DNA of 24,124 nucleotides from Saccoglossus kowalevskii (lineage: Eukaryota > Hemichordata > Enteropneusta > Harrimaniidae), in NCBI RefSeq assembly GCF_000003605.2, contig NW_003139331.1:31488-55611 (forward strand). Direction: 5' to 3'. Below, piece after piece: positions 9,004 to 19,357 of the stretch; the first letter of the stretch is position 1, and each line of letters starts with the position of its first letter. The position numbers were made by a program, and so were the translations under genes. The notes below the pieces were generated by a model. That model ran no database searches. It had not been told where the DNA came from and saw only the letters and a list, made by a program, of their open reading frames with translations.

Positions 9004-9513
9004 TCAAGGATTACCTTTATGAAAATACAACACTAAGCTGTCGAGTTTACGATGCGACTCCTGACACGCCCCCTTCATCTCTGTGATAACCACTACCGGA
9101 CAATGATCGCTACCTGACTTCAGATAATATTTAGCCTTTTGGAGTTCAACAACATCAGTGATGGACGATTTATTGACTATCCTGGCTTGTTTTTTTATTG
9201 CATTGTTGTCGTGGATCGTAAATAAGACAACGGTAATACAAAGGGATGAATTCATACTACCAACACTAATAACAACATGAATATTCCTTCCTTTCGGGGT
9301 GTAAGCCAAGCAATGCACTCTTCAAACAACGAGTGACACCCACAGTAGTTCCTGAAGAATGAAAGACTGGTATACATTGTTTATATCGAACGCTCTTATA
9401 TTCATAGATTGTAGATTGTTAAAAATCAGTGGAGGTAGCATTATGCGTGCAAATCTATAAAGTATGACCATGCAAATTATGATAGCATACTGGCAGTATA
9501 TCTGAAAATACAT
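9004..9513 (-). pseudogene. Possible degenerate LINE endonuclease remnant
   Basis: Reading the minus strand, one frame contains FNNLQSMN...FILQELLW and an adjacent frame ends in KSGSDHCPVVVI. LQE near the N terminus and SDHxPV near the C terminus are the order and style of motifs in the endonuclease/exonuclease/phosphatase fold used by many LINEs. The spacing here is only about 90 residues rather than roughly 170-200, two frames are needed, and no reverse transcriptase is nearby. This may be coincidence; treat it as a weak lead. Confidence 0.18.
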
Positions 9514-12500
9514 ATTGTAAAATAGAACTGCCCCCCCCCCTCATGCAGGCTGAGTGTGCACAACATTTGTAGTATACAGCTACTATCTTTTTTCACTCCA
9601 ATAAATACCACTGATATTTTTTGTAACTCTAAGCAAGCTCCCGGGAATTTCAAAGTTGGAGTATTAATACCTGCTATTAAATATTTTGTTAAACGGAATC
9701 ACCATTTAGTTAACATGTATAGAGTTTTCATAAAATTATGACAATTACGCCCAACAGGCAAAAATATATAATAAAATTTGTACCTCAATTAATATTTAAG
9801 GAACTCAAATCATTCATGATATGTGGCTATGGTTCTATGATGGGGAGGAGTTACAGTTCATGTTAGAGTCCTAAAAACCGTAACTTTCCTTCACATTTCT
9901 TGTACAAATAAGATTGCGATCTCGATGTGAGCATTAGGGATGGTGGTCTAAAATATTAAAAAAACACAGAAATCTCAAGCAATCTTTCTTCAACGCAGCC
10001 TAGAGGCCTAATTGAATAGGGTTTACACTTGAATCAATATATCGATTGTGGATGGCATATGCTTGTTCCTTTAAAAACTGTTATTGAACACTTCTTGAAA
10101 ATCGTTTTACCTCAAACAAGTATTAAACACGAACGTGATGCATTGTGGGTTACCACGACTCGGGGTTTCCCGGTCACGTGAGATCGCAATGTCTTATGGG
10201 TATCAGCAGAAAATCAAAAACACCATGGCACAATGGGACCATATTTCAATGTCCATGTAAATGACATTTAAAAAAACATTGTTATAAGGCAAAGTGTAGG
10301 AAATAAAATGCACTTGTAGAAACACGTTAAATGCCGGATTTGTCAGTGCTGAAGGCGTTGGATTTAAAAAAATCCTACTTTGAAATTGTTAATGTTGAAT
10401 TGGAATTGTTATCATTTCTAGACTCGCAGCAATTTGATCAAGTAGACGCCATTGACAATTGTCAAACCTAGAAAGGTCAAAAAAAGCTTTAAATTTGAAT
10501 AAGTTTTACTGACTACGCGTTTGTAACACAAGTAATTATTATATGTATGTATATACTAGACACCTACGTGATATGTGGAGCAGGGTGTGAACATTTTGTA
10601 AGAAACGACAAACACCAAGTTTTAACTTTATACCCCAAGGTCCACAGATCTTTCTGTGATTGGTTTAACATGTACTTTGGTGTACTGTATTATGGTAAAG
10701 GTTGTTTATTGGGCAGTTTATTCTGTGTATTGCTTAAACCAATTATAAATTCGGAGTTTTTATGATATTATTTATAGTTATTCAGCTATATCACAGATAA
10801 CAGATTTACTGTTCAAATACGCGTGGCCAACGTACAACGTAGTACGTGATTTTACTTGTTGTTATCATGGGCACAAGCTAAACCGAGGTTTACACAAGTT
10901 GGAAAACCCAAGACACTCGACATTTCATTTTCGTTTCTTAATCATCAGTAGATTGGAACTAACGACGATGGAATATGCAGTTGACTGAGAAAACACAAAT
11001 GTACATTCCATCCAAGGGCTACTGTTACTCACAAGTCCCAATCGTTACTATGCATTATTGTAAAACAAATAAATAAACCAAAGCACTGAATTCAGAATAA
11101 GAAATCGTCCAAGGATAGCTGTTGAATAATATACAAACCAATGCACGATTATTTTAGCATAATCCATTCATATGTGACAATTCTAATGTAAGTGAACATT
11201 TATTCCATTTATAGTATAGCCTTACCAGGTACAAATAAGTCATTTGGAATCGTGTGAGCTTTTCGTGTAATACAAATTATAACGAGCAAAGTACACTTTG
11301 ATTGGCATATATTAGCATTGTTGCCTGGGACCACACTGAGTTCGAAATCCTTGATGGCAAAATGAAAACATGTATATTCAATTGTTATGATATATCATTT
11401 TAACGGGATATTATATCCGTCATGTGCAGTTGTTGAATATGGTTATTGTTTCAGATGAATCACATAATTAGTGTAGGAAAGTGTATATTTACTTGTTTAT
11501 TTTTCAATTCTAAAATAAAGTAATCTAAATGTTGTACTTAGAATCATAAAATAGGTGATTGCACCTAACGATTCTGACAATAAGGAATAAACACCCACGT
11601 GAAATATAATTCTATACGTACTGACTATGTGTTGTGACGTCATCACAATAGATGTTCGTGTCACTATACTTTGAAGTTCAATCAACTTTGGATCACACAT
11701 GTTCCTAAGAAATGGACAGCGCAAAGATGTTGTTAATATCTTTTGTTGTCACACACGTTTATATTCCATGGTTGTTTATTAGCAATAGTGCAAATTGTGG
11801 GCTCCACCCGTAATGCTATTCAAACAGTTCACATGTTATTGTTAGTATCTGGGATATAATGTTATGAAAAGACGTGAAAAATCAACACATTTTTTGACAT
11901 CTAACAATCAGTTGTATTGAGATGTCATGAGTGTCATTCGCAAACAAACGAAAGAAGATGGCACTGGTCTCCATGGCAGGGCCACTGATTGTTCAGGAAT
12001 TGTCAGAAATGTAATGCAATACAGAAACTACTGATTCATTTTATCTTTGCATGTAAACCTTCGACCTAACAAGACGTCATATATACTGAGAGGGCGACTG
12101 CGATACTTAACATCCTTTGTCGCGAATAATGAAATGCCAGTGTCCTTGATACAAGACAAGTCAAGTCATTCACTATTGATCTCCCCTGAGGTTAAGTTAG
12201 ATCATAGTAGAAATGTTACAGTAGTACGCTGCAGTGCTTAAACACAATATGAATTGTGTTAGATATACTGCGTAATCAGGACCTGATTATAGAATTCAGT
12301 CTAACTTATTATAAGGTATAATGTCAAACAATCGGGCATACACTTAGAAATTATTTTTGTTGTGTATTGCAATTCGAATGCACTATCCACAGCAATGATA
12401 TATGATTGTAATGACTACATAAAACTGTTTCACATCTACGGCTCATCAATGGTTATATTATTCATGAAACAACTTTAATTCCTTATTCGAAAAATCATAT

Positions 12501-12797
12501 GTGGATCCATAGTTTTAATGAAGTGCACAACGTAATGGGCACCATTAAAGAGACTGCCAATAAATGGGCAATCGATCGAGAGAAGATATAGTTTTACAGA
12601 CTATCAGAGTAGGTGATGGCAGTATATTAAAAACTTGCGACAGGTGATTTAGATCTGTGTTAAAATTATCCTGGTTCGCCCAAGTGTATGTCTAATCGCC
12701 ATGATACATAAATTGTTTCCATAGACAGTAACAATTTCTTCTGGTTAATAACCCAAATGTCGGATTTCTCAGCACGTGCCTTCGTAGGATGAGGTCA
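9514..12797. other. Intergenic DNA, no gene seen
   Basis: No exon-like frame with a recognisable product. It contains a C10 run (9531-9540), a ZNF143-like site with a nearby CACGTG (10134-10181), and perfect palindromes TTGACAATTGTCAA (10452-10465), AACACAAT/ATTGTGTT (12241-12260) and TAATCAGG/CCTGATTA (12273-12289). None of these palindromes has matching flanking repeats. Confidence 0.45.
10134..10181 (-). promoter_or_regulatory. ZNF143/Staf-like site with adjacent TCACGTGA
   Basis: On the minus strand 10134-10152 reads TAACCCACAATGCATCACG, which fits my recollection of the 19-position Staf/ZNF143 consensus at all but one position. TCACGTGA follows at 10174-10181 in a locally more GC-rich patch. 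ZNF143 sites mark promoters of snRNA and many protein genes in animals, so this may be a promoter of an unseen transcript or a distal element. No gene start is visible beside it. Confidence 0.35.
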
Positions 12798-12841
12798 GTT
12801 AAATCACAGTCACTCTCCTTGTAGAGTGACTGTGGTTAAAT
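12798..12841. mobile_element. Palindromic microinsertion with perfect 7-bp duplication GTTAAAT
   Basis: GTTAAAT at 12798-12804 and again at 12835-12841 brackets a 30-bp insert with exact 12-bp arms, CACAGTCACTCT and AGAGTGACTGTG, around a 6-base centre CCTTGT. Arms and duplication length match the nested insert at 2950-2990, ten kilobases away, so the two are probably copies of one family. Confidence 0.75.
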
Positions 12842-15800
12842 TGTACCCTTTTAATAAGCTATGTAACTTGAGTGTTCTGTGGAAGCAGGAATGTCTAGTG
12901 AATTGCACAATGCAAGATGATGTGTACAGTTTCACTAACAGAAAAAAATAATACCAGTAAATTACTATTAATTAAAATGCAAGGTTAGACAGCCGTGTAC
13001 AGTACTGATAGCTTCAACCCACTAACCAACCAAGCACGGCAGATGTGTGGAGAGGTCTGGTCCCTGAGTGTTTTTATGAGTATTTTTATAGTTATTATTT
13101 TTCAGTGCAGTTATTGTCAACAGTGTCTTATTATACCAAGAACAACATTAAAATAAGTATTAAACTGATTGAGGTGCGTGAGGTGCTACGTATTGTACAC
13201 ACACAAACTCCCCTCTATAGATATACGCCACTAGAGGGCTGCTATTGCATCTTACTTTTTTCATTCACATCTGCACTACTAGTCTCAGATCTGGTCTTGA
13301 TAGGAAATGTATGGCTACGCAGGTTTTACTCCAAGGTATTGGCCAAGTGATGAATTAAACAGTACATACATCCCACAACTTGATGCTCGTGGTTGTTGGG
13401 AACACATTTACCATTGATTCATGTGAAGTCCAATCCGTAATATTAATTACTCAATTTTGAAAATGCATGATCGATAATTTGCTCTACTAGCTCATATGAT
13501 ACATACATACGTTTGTTACCACATTCTGGTAATACCTATTCAGACCAACTCTGGAACAGTGTCTGGAACATTGCTGATGTGAGCTTGGATATACCTACCT
13601 GCAGTTGTGGTAATTTTTGAAAGGAGAAGGACTGCGTTTGTAAATATCATTGTGAAAAAAAAACATCATTAGGAAATAATAATTGGTTGTAACATAGGAC
13701 AAAAATTCCGTTTTTAGGTTTATGGTTATAACATTGACAAAACAGGAAAACCGGAACACACAGACATGCATCTTTCTAGATAATGGATATTTATTGAATA
13801 ATACCTGAATAAAATAGTGTTAACTAATTCCCTGTGTGCATAATATACGCTTATATATCTCCATATTCGATTTCTAGAAATGTGTTTTTTCACTACATGT
13901 ATGTCGTCTTTTTATTTCAACCTTTTTGTAGTATTCCATTCCATTCAGCTGCATCAAAGTCTCAATCAACCTCGTAGGACTTAAAACCAAGATATCCTGG
14001 AGTAGATGAATGCGTGACATAATTATTGATTTTATAACTTGATACAACTACTGATAAATGTGCGAGCATGCAAATAAGATAAGGATGCTCACTTCTGAAA
14101 TGTTGGACAATCTTCTTCTATTAAAGAGGAACCGCTCAATCCCAGGGATTGCACCAAAGAATCATGGGACACTATTGTTTATGTTGTTTACAATGTTAAT
14201 TTATCTTTTGTTATCCATTGTTATTTTAATCCAGAAAGTAAATATGTTGTGAGATTAGGCTTAACTGGAAGGTGCCCCTTTAATTGCTCTTGTAATTGTA
14301 TCATGTGTCAATGTAAATACTTTATAAACAATGTCGCGTGGGCCTGTATAAACTCGATTCAGAGAATAATACAAATATGACTGGCTGAATGTCAACTCGA
14401 TTTGTAGAATACATGGATCCCAGACATATTGACACAACCCCCAATCTAAATCCAGTCCGAGTTAGCATAGAGACCGGGAATACTGACATAGTCCCAGGGT
14501 CAATTCAACTCTTGACACAGAATCCGGACCAGAAGAACAAACCAGCATGCATGGAATACAACACACAGCTCTTTGGGTATCTTCCATTCAAGATCTGTGT
14601 AGAGACCCCTTTTCACAGCTGATCAAATGGAAATTCTGCTTCTTAGCCCCTGTATGTCATCTCTACCACCAAACATTTTAATGGGTATGTAGTTGCGCTT
14701 ATGCGTGGAACAGAAAATGGAATATTAAACACATCATCATTGTTGCTGGCATCGAATAGCAGATCCCGACTGGAATCTCCATAGAATTATTCAAGCTCTG
14801 GTCCAAACCACACTCAACAACCTGTTTTACACGAAGCTAGTTGATTTTCTGATATAACAGTTAGCCTAGTTAGAAGCAGGAAGATGTGGTTCAGTTATTC
14901 ATAAGACTGGGAGATGAACATCTACATTATACCAGACATCGCTTCTATCATGTTTCACTTTATTTTAATCGTAAAGGGAATTAACATAATGAATATGTCT
15001 GGTGTAGTAAATGGCGATGTGAAAACTATATTGTTTTGAATCTACAGAACCACAGAAAACCATACAACTTATTTTTCCTTGCCGCCTAGGTGAAGTTGTG
15101 TATTCTTAGATCCTCATGCCCTTTTAATATTTTACAATCTTTTCATATGCTATTGAAGATAGGCCATCAACCGAAACGTCTAGCTAATTTTAATAGTTAC
15201 TTAGAACATGATTACCAAATATTGCCTACATAAATCTATCATGTCGACTTTTACACATCGTTTTTTAAAGTTAAAACCCTTTTCAAATGCGAGTAACATG
15301 CATTGTTGTTCAAATTCTGTTTCACATTCAACATGGTTGGACCTGGTCCTTAATAGGAAATACTTCACGTAGAATGTTGATTTTATAATATATTCCACCT
15401 TCAATTGTCGATTGGACTGGTGAAACCCTGAGGTAACCCGATATGCACGTTTTTCAAAAGTGGTACTTCTGTCTTAATTTGTGTGTCATGAATACATAAC
15501 ACAAAAATGGTAGTATTAGGGTCCATGCTTTAAAGTGTAGAATGCATCCTTGCAATTTGTTTTTAATGGCTACAAGACTTGCATTCTATCAAAGCTCCCC
15601 AAGCTCCTTCCAGTCTGTTTGCACCTTGTTGCCCAGGCAGAAATAAGAAAATATATTCATAGAGTAACCTACTTAAACTCTTCTCCGCCATTAAGGGAGA
15701 TAGCTTCAGATATCGCTATAAAATTGTTATCTAGCCCAACAGATACTACTTGCGAAAAAACTCTAGTATGTATGTGGGATTTCATTTGTTTCGATACAAA

Positions 15801-15930
15801 AAATATAAAATTCGACCTTCCACCCTGATGCCATTCAACAATTGTCAAACGAATCACTAAACAAGCCACGTTTTTTATCAAATGTAAGATGTATAGTTTT
15901 GTTTATAGTAATATAATTGGAACATAAACA
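12842..15930. other. Intergenic DNA, no gene established
   Basis: Contains the CTCF-like site at 13228 and a gapped inverted repeat (ACCAGACAT at 14931-14939 with ATGTCTGGT at 14995-15003). Several frames of 64-101 codons exist (for example 13045-13350 and 15550-15828 on plus), but they resemble no family I recognise and have AT-driven composition. Confidence 0.4.
13228..13239 (+). promoter_or_regulatory. CTCF-like core motif
   Basis: CCACTAGAGGGC matches the bilaterian CTCF core consensus (CCASYAGRKGGC) at all 12 positions. It could be an insulator site between the two gene-bearing ends of the window. One match to a degenerate 12-mer in 24 kb is suggestive, not decisive. Confidence 0.4.
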
Positions 15931-15939
15931 TGTTAGACA

Positions 15940-16450
15940 TATGGATCCAGAAGCTGGTGCTTGATTATGATGATTTTTTATCATTAAAATGACTGACATT
16001 CAGACATCTTGTATCTGATCTCAAATGAGTACTTCTCCATTTGAGATGTATTGCTCTGGAACAGTATTAATTAAACATGATGTATAATGAATATATAAAA
16101 TTTGAACATAATCAGTCAAAGCATGTCAGATATATGGCACTACAACCACATTCACTAAAACAAAATGGGCAGTCCACCAATTTGAATCCGATCTGAAAAA
16201 CATGAAAAAGTGACGTGCATCCCATAATGTCCAATGTATGCAAGTTTGAGCAAAATTTATCTGTAAACAGCTGAGAAGCGGTTCTGCAATACCAGATTTT
16301 GATGATTTTTGGTCATCTTGAATCAGATTGTGAAACAAATTGATGTACATATGTATAATATGATGTATGATGTATGTATGAAGTTTTAATGTAATCAGTC
16401 AAGGCATATCTAACATATAGGTGTTCAGCACTGATAAATATCAAATTTGA
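15940..16450. repeat. Diverged copies of the ~0.3-kb repeat family
   Basis: Blocks such as ATGATGTATAATG, a TTTGAACATAATCAGTCAA-like stretch, CATGTCAGATATATGG, ACAAAATGGGCAGTCC and AGTGACGTGCATC appear in the same order as in the 17640-19190 array, but with many substitutions. At 16018-16047 a 10-bp perfect hairpin (ATCTCAAATG / CATTTGAGAT, 10-base loop) sits in one copy with only partly matching flanks (GTATCTG, GTATTGC). Confidence 0.6.
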
Positions 16451-17639
16451 TTATCTGTTTCACAAAGATGTTGAAAATGTAAAGTTCACATATCAAATAG
16501 ACAATCAGTAATTCGAATTACTTCACTCAACTAAGTCAACATTTTATCTCGAAATGACAAGTTACCCTCCCCAGAAAAACAAAAGGGTTGGGTAATCAGA
16601 CTGGTACATGTATTAGTGGGTGCATGTAGATTGATACATGTAGATCGGGGCTAAAGAACTTCAACATTTAATGTAGGAAAATTGAATTATACTTTTAATA
16701 ACCATGATTGGATTCAATACACATATACCAGTGTTTCTTTTATAAGAGAAAGTTGTTGAGTTGAAAATAATAACCAAGCTTGTCTCAAAAAAAATGCAGT
16801 TCACAGCGCTTTTGTCTCAAGTATTTGATAGTAATACTACCATAAATAGATAACAATGTGTTTATGCACACTTCACGCACGGTTCTTTATGGAGGGTGCG
16901 AGTTAACTTGTACAGCACTAGTAAATATAGTCCACTGTTGGTAATGCTGAACTTCTATCAGCATTGTTGATATTTATAATAAACAATTCAATCTGGCTGG
17001 CTGCTTGTTTTCACAATTGTCCATTTTCAAATAGTTGTATCTTTCCTAATCTCTCAGACTCGTAAGTATATCATCCAGTTTAGTTGACTTACGTCATACT
17101 GTGGAGAGAAAAAACAATGTCAGTTTAACTTTCCCAGCAGGCTTGTTTAGTTTACAACCAACACTAGAATGGCAATAAAACAGGTTTTATGGCTGAGAGT
17201 AAATGTTATTACCACGAAAGGTCAACCATTCTCTGGGGAAAAACTGAAATCCAGTGTTGGCATGGTTTTTTTTTAACAAATGACAAAAAATGTACAGCTG
17301 TGACTCATAACAGATAAATAAGTTATGGTTTAATGGACGAGTTTTGGAAAACGCTTAAATTTCTACCAGCAAACAATTAATTTGCCTCAACAAATTGTGA
17401 AATTTCATCTTTGTTGATGCCCTCAAAATAACATATCGTGAATATTTTTGACACCAATGTTTTTGGTCAAATTGTTTTCTATAATCAACGCAGTATTTTA
17501 TTTTCATTTCTATTCTGAAATTGTCACTAAATTACATGAAAGTAGAAGTTTCTCTCATCTTTCCTAAAGTTATGAAAAAAAACAAAAAAGATGTGAAATT
17601 TTTAACTGACATGTGCAGTTACTAGAAATATGAATATTT
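16451..17639. other. Intergenic DNA, no gene seen
   Basis: AT-rich, with no recognisable coding exon. It includes a perfect 8-bp hairpin, AATGCTGA / TCAGCATT (16943-16965 region), with near-matching flanking heptamers that is listed separately, and short ATGTAGAT direct repeats near 16625-16645. Confidence 0.4.
16937..16972. mobile_element. Possible palindromic microinsertion
   Basis: GTTGGTA (16937-16943) and GTTGATA (16966-16972) match at six of seven positions and flank 22 bp with arms ATGCTGA and TCAGCAT. It has the same design as the clean examples, but both arms and flanks are short, so chance is plausible. Confidence 0.25.
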
Positions 17640-17722
17640 TATATATTATACAAGTCATTGTCAATGACACGTCCCTGTTTCGTTCATATTTGAGTGACAT
17701 ATACATTCAAAGCAGATCATTA

Positions 17723-17761
17723 CCGAAATCTCAGACCACTTTCAGTGGTCTGATCCGAAAT
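17723..17761. mobile_element. Palindromic microinsertion with 7-bp duplication CCGAAAT
   Basis: CCGAAAT at 17723-17729 recurs at 17755-17761 around 25 bp whose arms TCAGACCACT and AGTGGTCTGA are exact inverted repeats with a 3-base loop. One unpaired base separates the stem from each duplication. It lies in the first, partial unit of the repeat array; the sister units near 18060 and 18840 have the neighbouring GATCCG sequence but no such hairpin, which supports insertion. Confidence 0.55.
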
Positions 17762-18234
17762 GCACCTGCATATGTACAACACATTGTACTAAATCTGAAC
17801 AAAATCCATCCATCCATGCATGACTGAGATCCAATTCCGGAATTGTGAAAATACGTGATTTTGATGCATTTTCGATCTCAAAATGGCCATCATTCAGCTA
17901 TTGTTAAGCGGATCATGAAACAAATGCACATATCTATTTGTAACATGATGTACCATGTGTGTGTGAAGTTTGAACTTTATCAATCCAGACATGTCTCGGA
18001 TACGGATCCAGAACTGAATTCTTTAAAACAAAATGGCCGCCAGTCGGCCATTTCAAACTTGATCCGGAAAAAAATTACGTGCATCAAGGTCCTATTATGT
18101 TTAATGTATGTACCAAATTTGAACAAAATCCGTCCATGCATAACTGAGATCCGGGTCCGGAATGGTGAAAATGCATTTTCAGCCTTAAAGTGGCCGTCAT
18201 TTTAATGAGATCATGAAACAAATGCACATACATA

Positions 18235-18720
18235 CAGTGGCCCCTCGCTAAGTCGCGCCTCGGTAAGTCGCGATTCGGCTAAGTCGCGGGTACTTGGATG
18301 GCTCCCAAAATTTCTATTGTTGTTTTGACGCTGTCAGAACTTTTCCCGAAAAACTGAGAGAAATTATCTATGAAGGTGGTTATTTTGACGAACATGTTTA
18401 TAATTGCGATGAAACTGGTTTATTTTGGAAGCTGTTACCGTAGAAGTCGCAAGCAACAGCAAGCGGCCCACATAATATCAGACACAAACAAAATAATCAA
18501 CGCAATGTTTACAGCAAACATAATCATGATTTTATTCGAATACTGCCTGACACATGTGATGATACATCAATTAACTAAACCGAGGGTTTATATGTGCTTT
18601 TTATATGTTTTTCAATGCACGACCTCCCTCTTTCACGACGTTCCTCGGTAAGTCGCGGCCCTCGATAAGTCACGGTTTTTGCTTGGATCCCAACACCCGC
18701 GACTTAGCGAGGGGCCACTG
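18235..18720 (+). mobile_element. Tigger/pogo-type non-autonomous element, 486 bp
   Basis: TA at 18233-18234 and 18721-18722 flanks an element whose two ends share a perfect 23-bp terminal inverted repeat beginning CAGTGGCCCCTCGCTAAGTC. The CTAAGTCGCG core is repeated several times near each end, like transposase-binding iterons. TA duplication, CAGT-type ends and a relic of a DDE transposase place it in the Tigger/pogo group of the Tc1/mariner superfamily. Removing the element and one TA restores a sequence that aligns continuously with the other copy of the surrounding repeat, so it inserted after the array formed. Confidence 0.9.
18327..18443 (+). pseudogene. Tigger transposase fragment
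   Basis: This frame reads 38 codons and then hits TAG at 18441-18443. It contains FPEKLREIIYEGGY and YNCDETGLFWKLLP, the segment around the first catalytic aspartate of Tigger/CENP-B-like DDE transposases (Asp in the DET motif). Full transposases of this group are several hundred residues; the DNA-binding half and the remaining acidic residues are missing. It is a non-functional relic that identifies the element's family. Confidence 0.8.
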
Positions 18721-19202
18721 TATTTATGACATGATGTACCTTGTGTGTGTGAAGTTTGAACTCGATCAATCCAGGCATGTCTCAGATACGGATCCAGAAA
18801 TGAATTCTTTAAAACAAAATGGCCGCCAGTCGGCCATTTCCAACTTGATCCGAAAAAAAAAAATGACGTGCATCAAGGTCTTATTATGTTTAATGTATGT
18901 ACCAAATTTGAACAAAATCCGTCCATGCATAACTGAGATTCGGGTCTGGAATGGGGAAAATATGCAATTTTGATGCATTTTCGGCCTAACAATGGCCGCT
19001 ATTCGGCTATCGTTAATCGGATCATGAAAAAAATGCATGTGCATATGTCCCATATGATGTGTGATGTATGAGTAAAGTTTGAACTTAATCAGTCTATGCA
19101 TGTTCGAGGTGATCACGGACGCACGCATGGACGCACACAGGGCAAAACATAAGTCCCTGTTATCAGACTATGTCCGAACGGGGACTAAAAAAGAGAGTAA
19201 AT

Positions 19203-19290
19203 ATATAATAATAATAATAATTTATTAATTGTATAATGGCCTCCGGCCCATTACAATCATACAAATTAATTATTGACAAGAAATAAATTT
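19203..19290. repeat. AAT microsatellite followed by an imperfect hairpin
   Basis: A run of TAATAA units (about 19206-19222) precedes AT-rich DNA that folds around TAATGGCC and GGCCCATTA (about 19234-19253). A microsatellite beside a small hairpin is common at the 3' end of retroposons, but no body is recognisable here. Confidence 0.45.
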
Positions 19291-19357
19291 ATATTACAAA
19301 ATATTTATGAAAAGAGAAAATATAAGTACTATATAATGTGATGGGGATATTAATATA

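Larger units (their letters stand above)
17640..19190 (+). repeat. Array of ~0.3-kb repeat units ending in a hairpin
   Basis: Landmarks recur. GAAGTTTGAAC-like blocks lie near 17965, 18750 and 19074, and GAACAAAATCC followed by TCCATGCAT near 17798, 18121 and 18910. The unit is about 300-325 bp once the 488-bp Tigger insertion is subtracted. Two units carry the hairpin AAATGGCCG-ccagt-CGGCCATTT (near 18032 and 18817). The right end holds an inverted repeat (AGTCCC...GGGACT, about 19152-19184) before a short A-rich run. The two long repeat-derived frames (17855-18205 and 18605-18973) encode near-identical peptides only because they are copies of the unit; I do not call them genes. Confidence 0.8.

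Noticed and set aside
10452-10465. Perfect 14-bp palindrome TTGACAATTGTCAA
   Set aside because: No loop and no flanking duplication; expected occasionally in AT-rich DNA.
12241-12289. Two adjacent perfect short palindromes (AACACAAT/ATTGTGTT and TAATCAGG/CCTGATTA)
   Set aside because: Their flanks do not form matching 7- or 8-bp repeats, so they are not counted as microinsertions.
14058-14252. Frame containing LTSEMLDNLLLLKRNRS, faintly like the C-terminal part of hAT transposases
   Set aside because: Too short, with no other hAT motif and no terminal repeats nearby.
15550-15828. 92-codon frame with LLPVCLHLVAQAEIRKYI, faintly like a SOCS box
   Set aside because: Only a few helix-like residues fit; no ankyrin or other partner domain and no clear splice context.
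16018-16047. 10-bp perfect hairpin as a further microinsertion
   Set aside because: Flanking heptamers GTATCTG and GTATTGC match at only four positions; kept only as a note within the diverged repeat.
17855-18205. Open frame of 116 codons, with a near-identical frame at 18605-18973
   Set aside because: The shared peptide (containing SDTDPE and SLKQNGRQSAIS) arises because both are copies of the ~0.3-kb repeat; the second frame also begins inside the Tigger element. No domain is recognisable.
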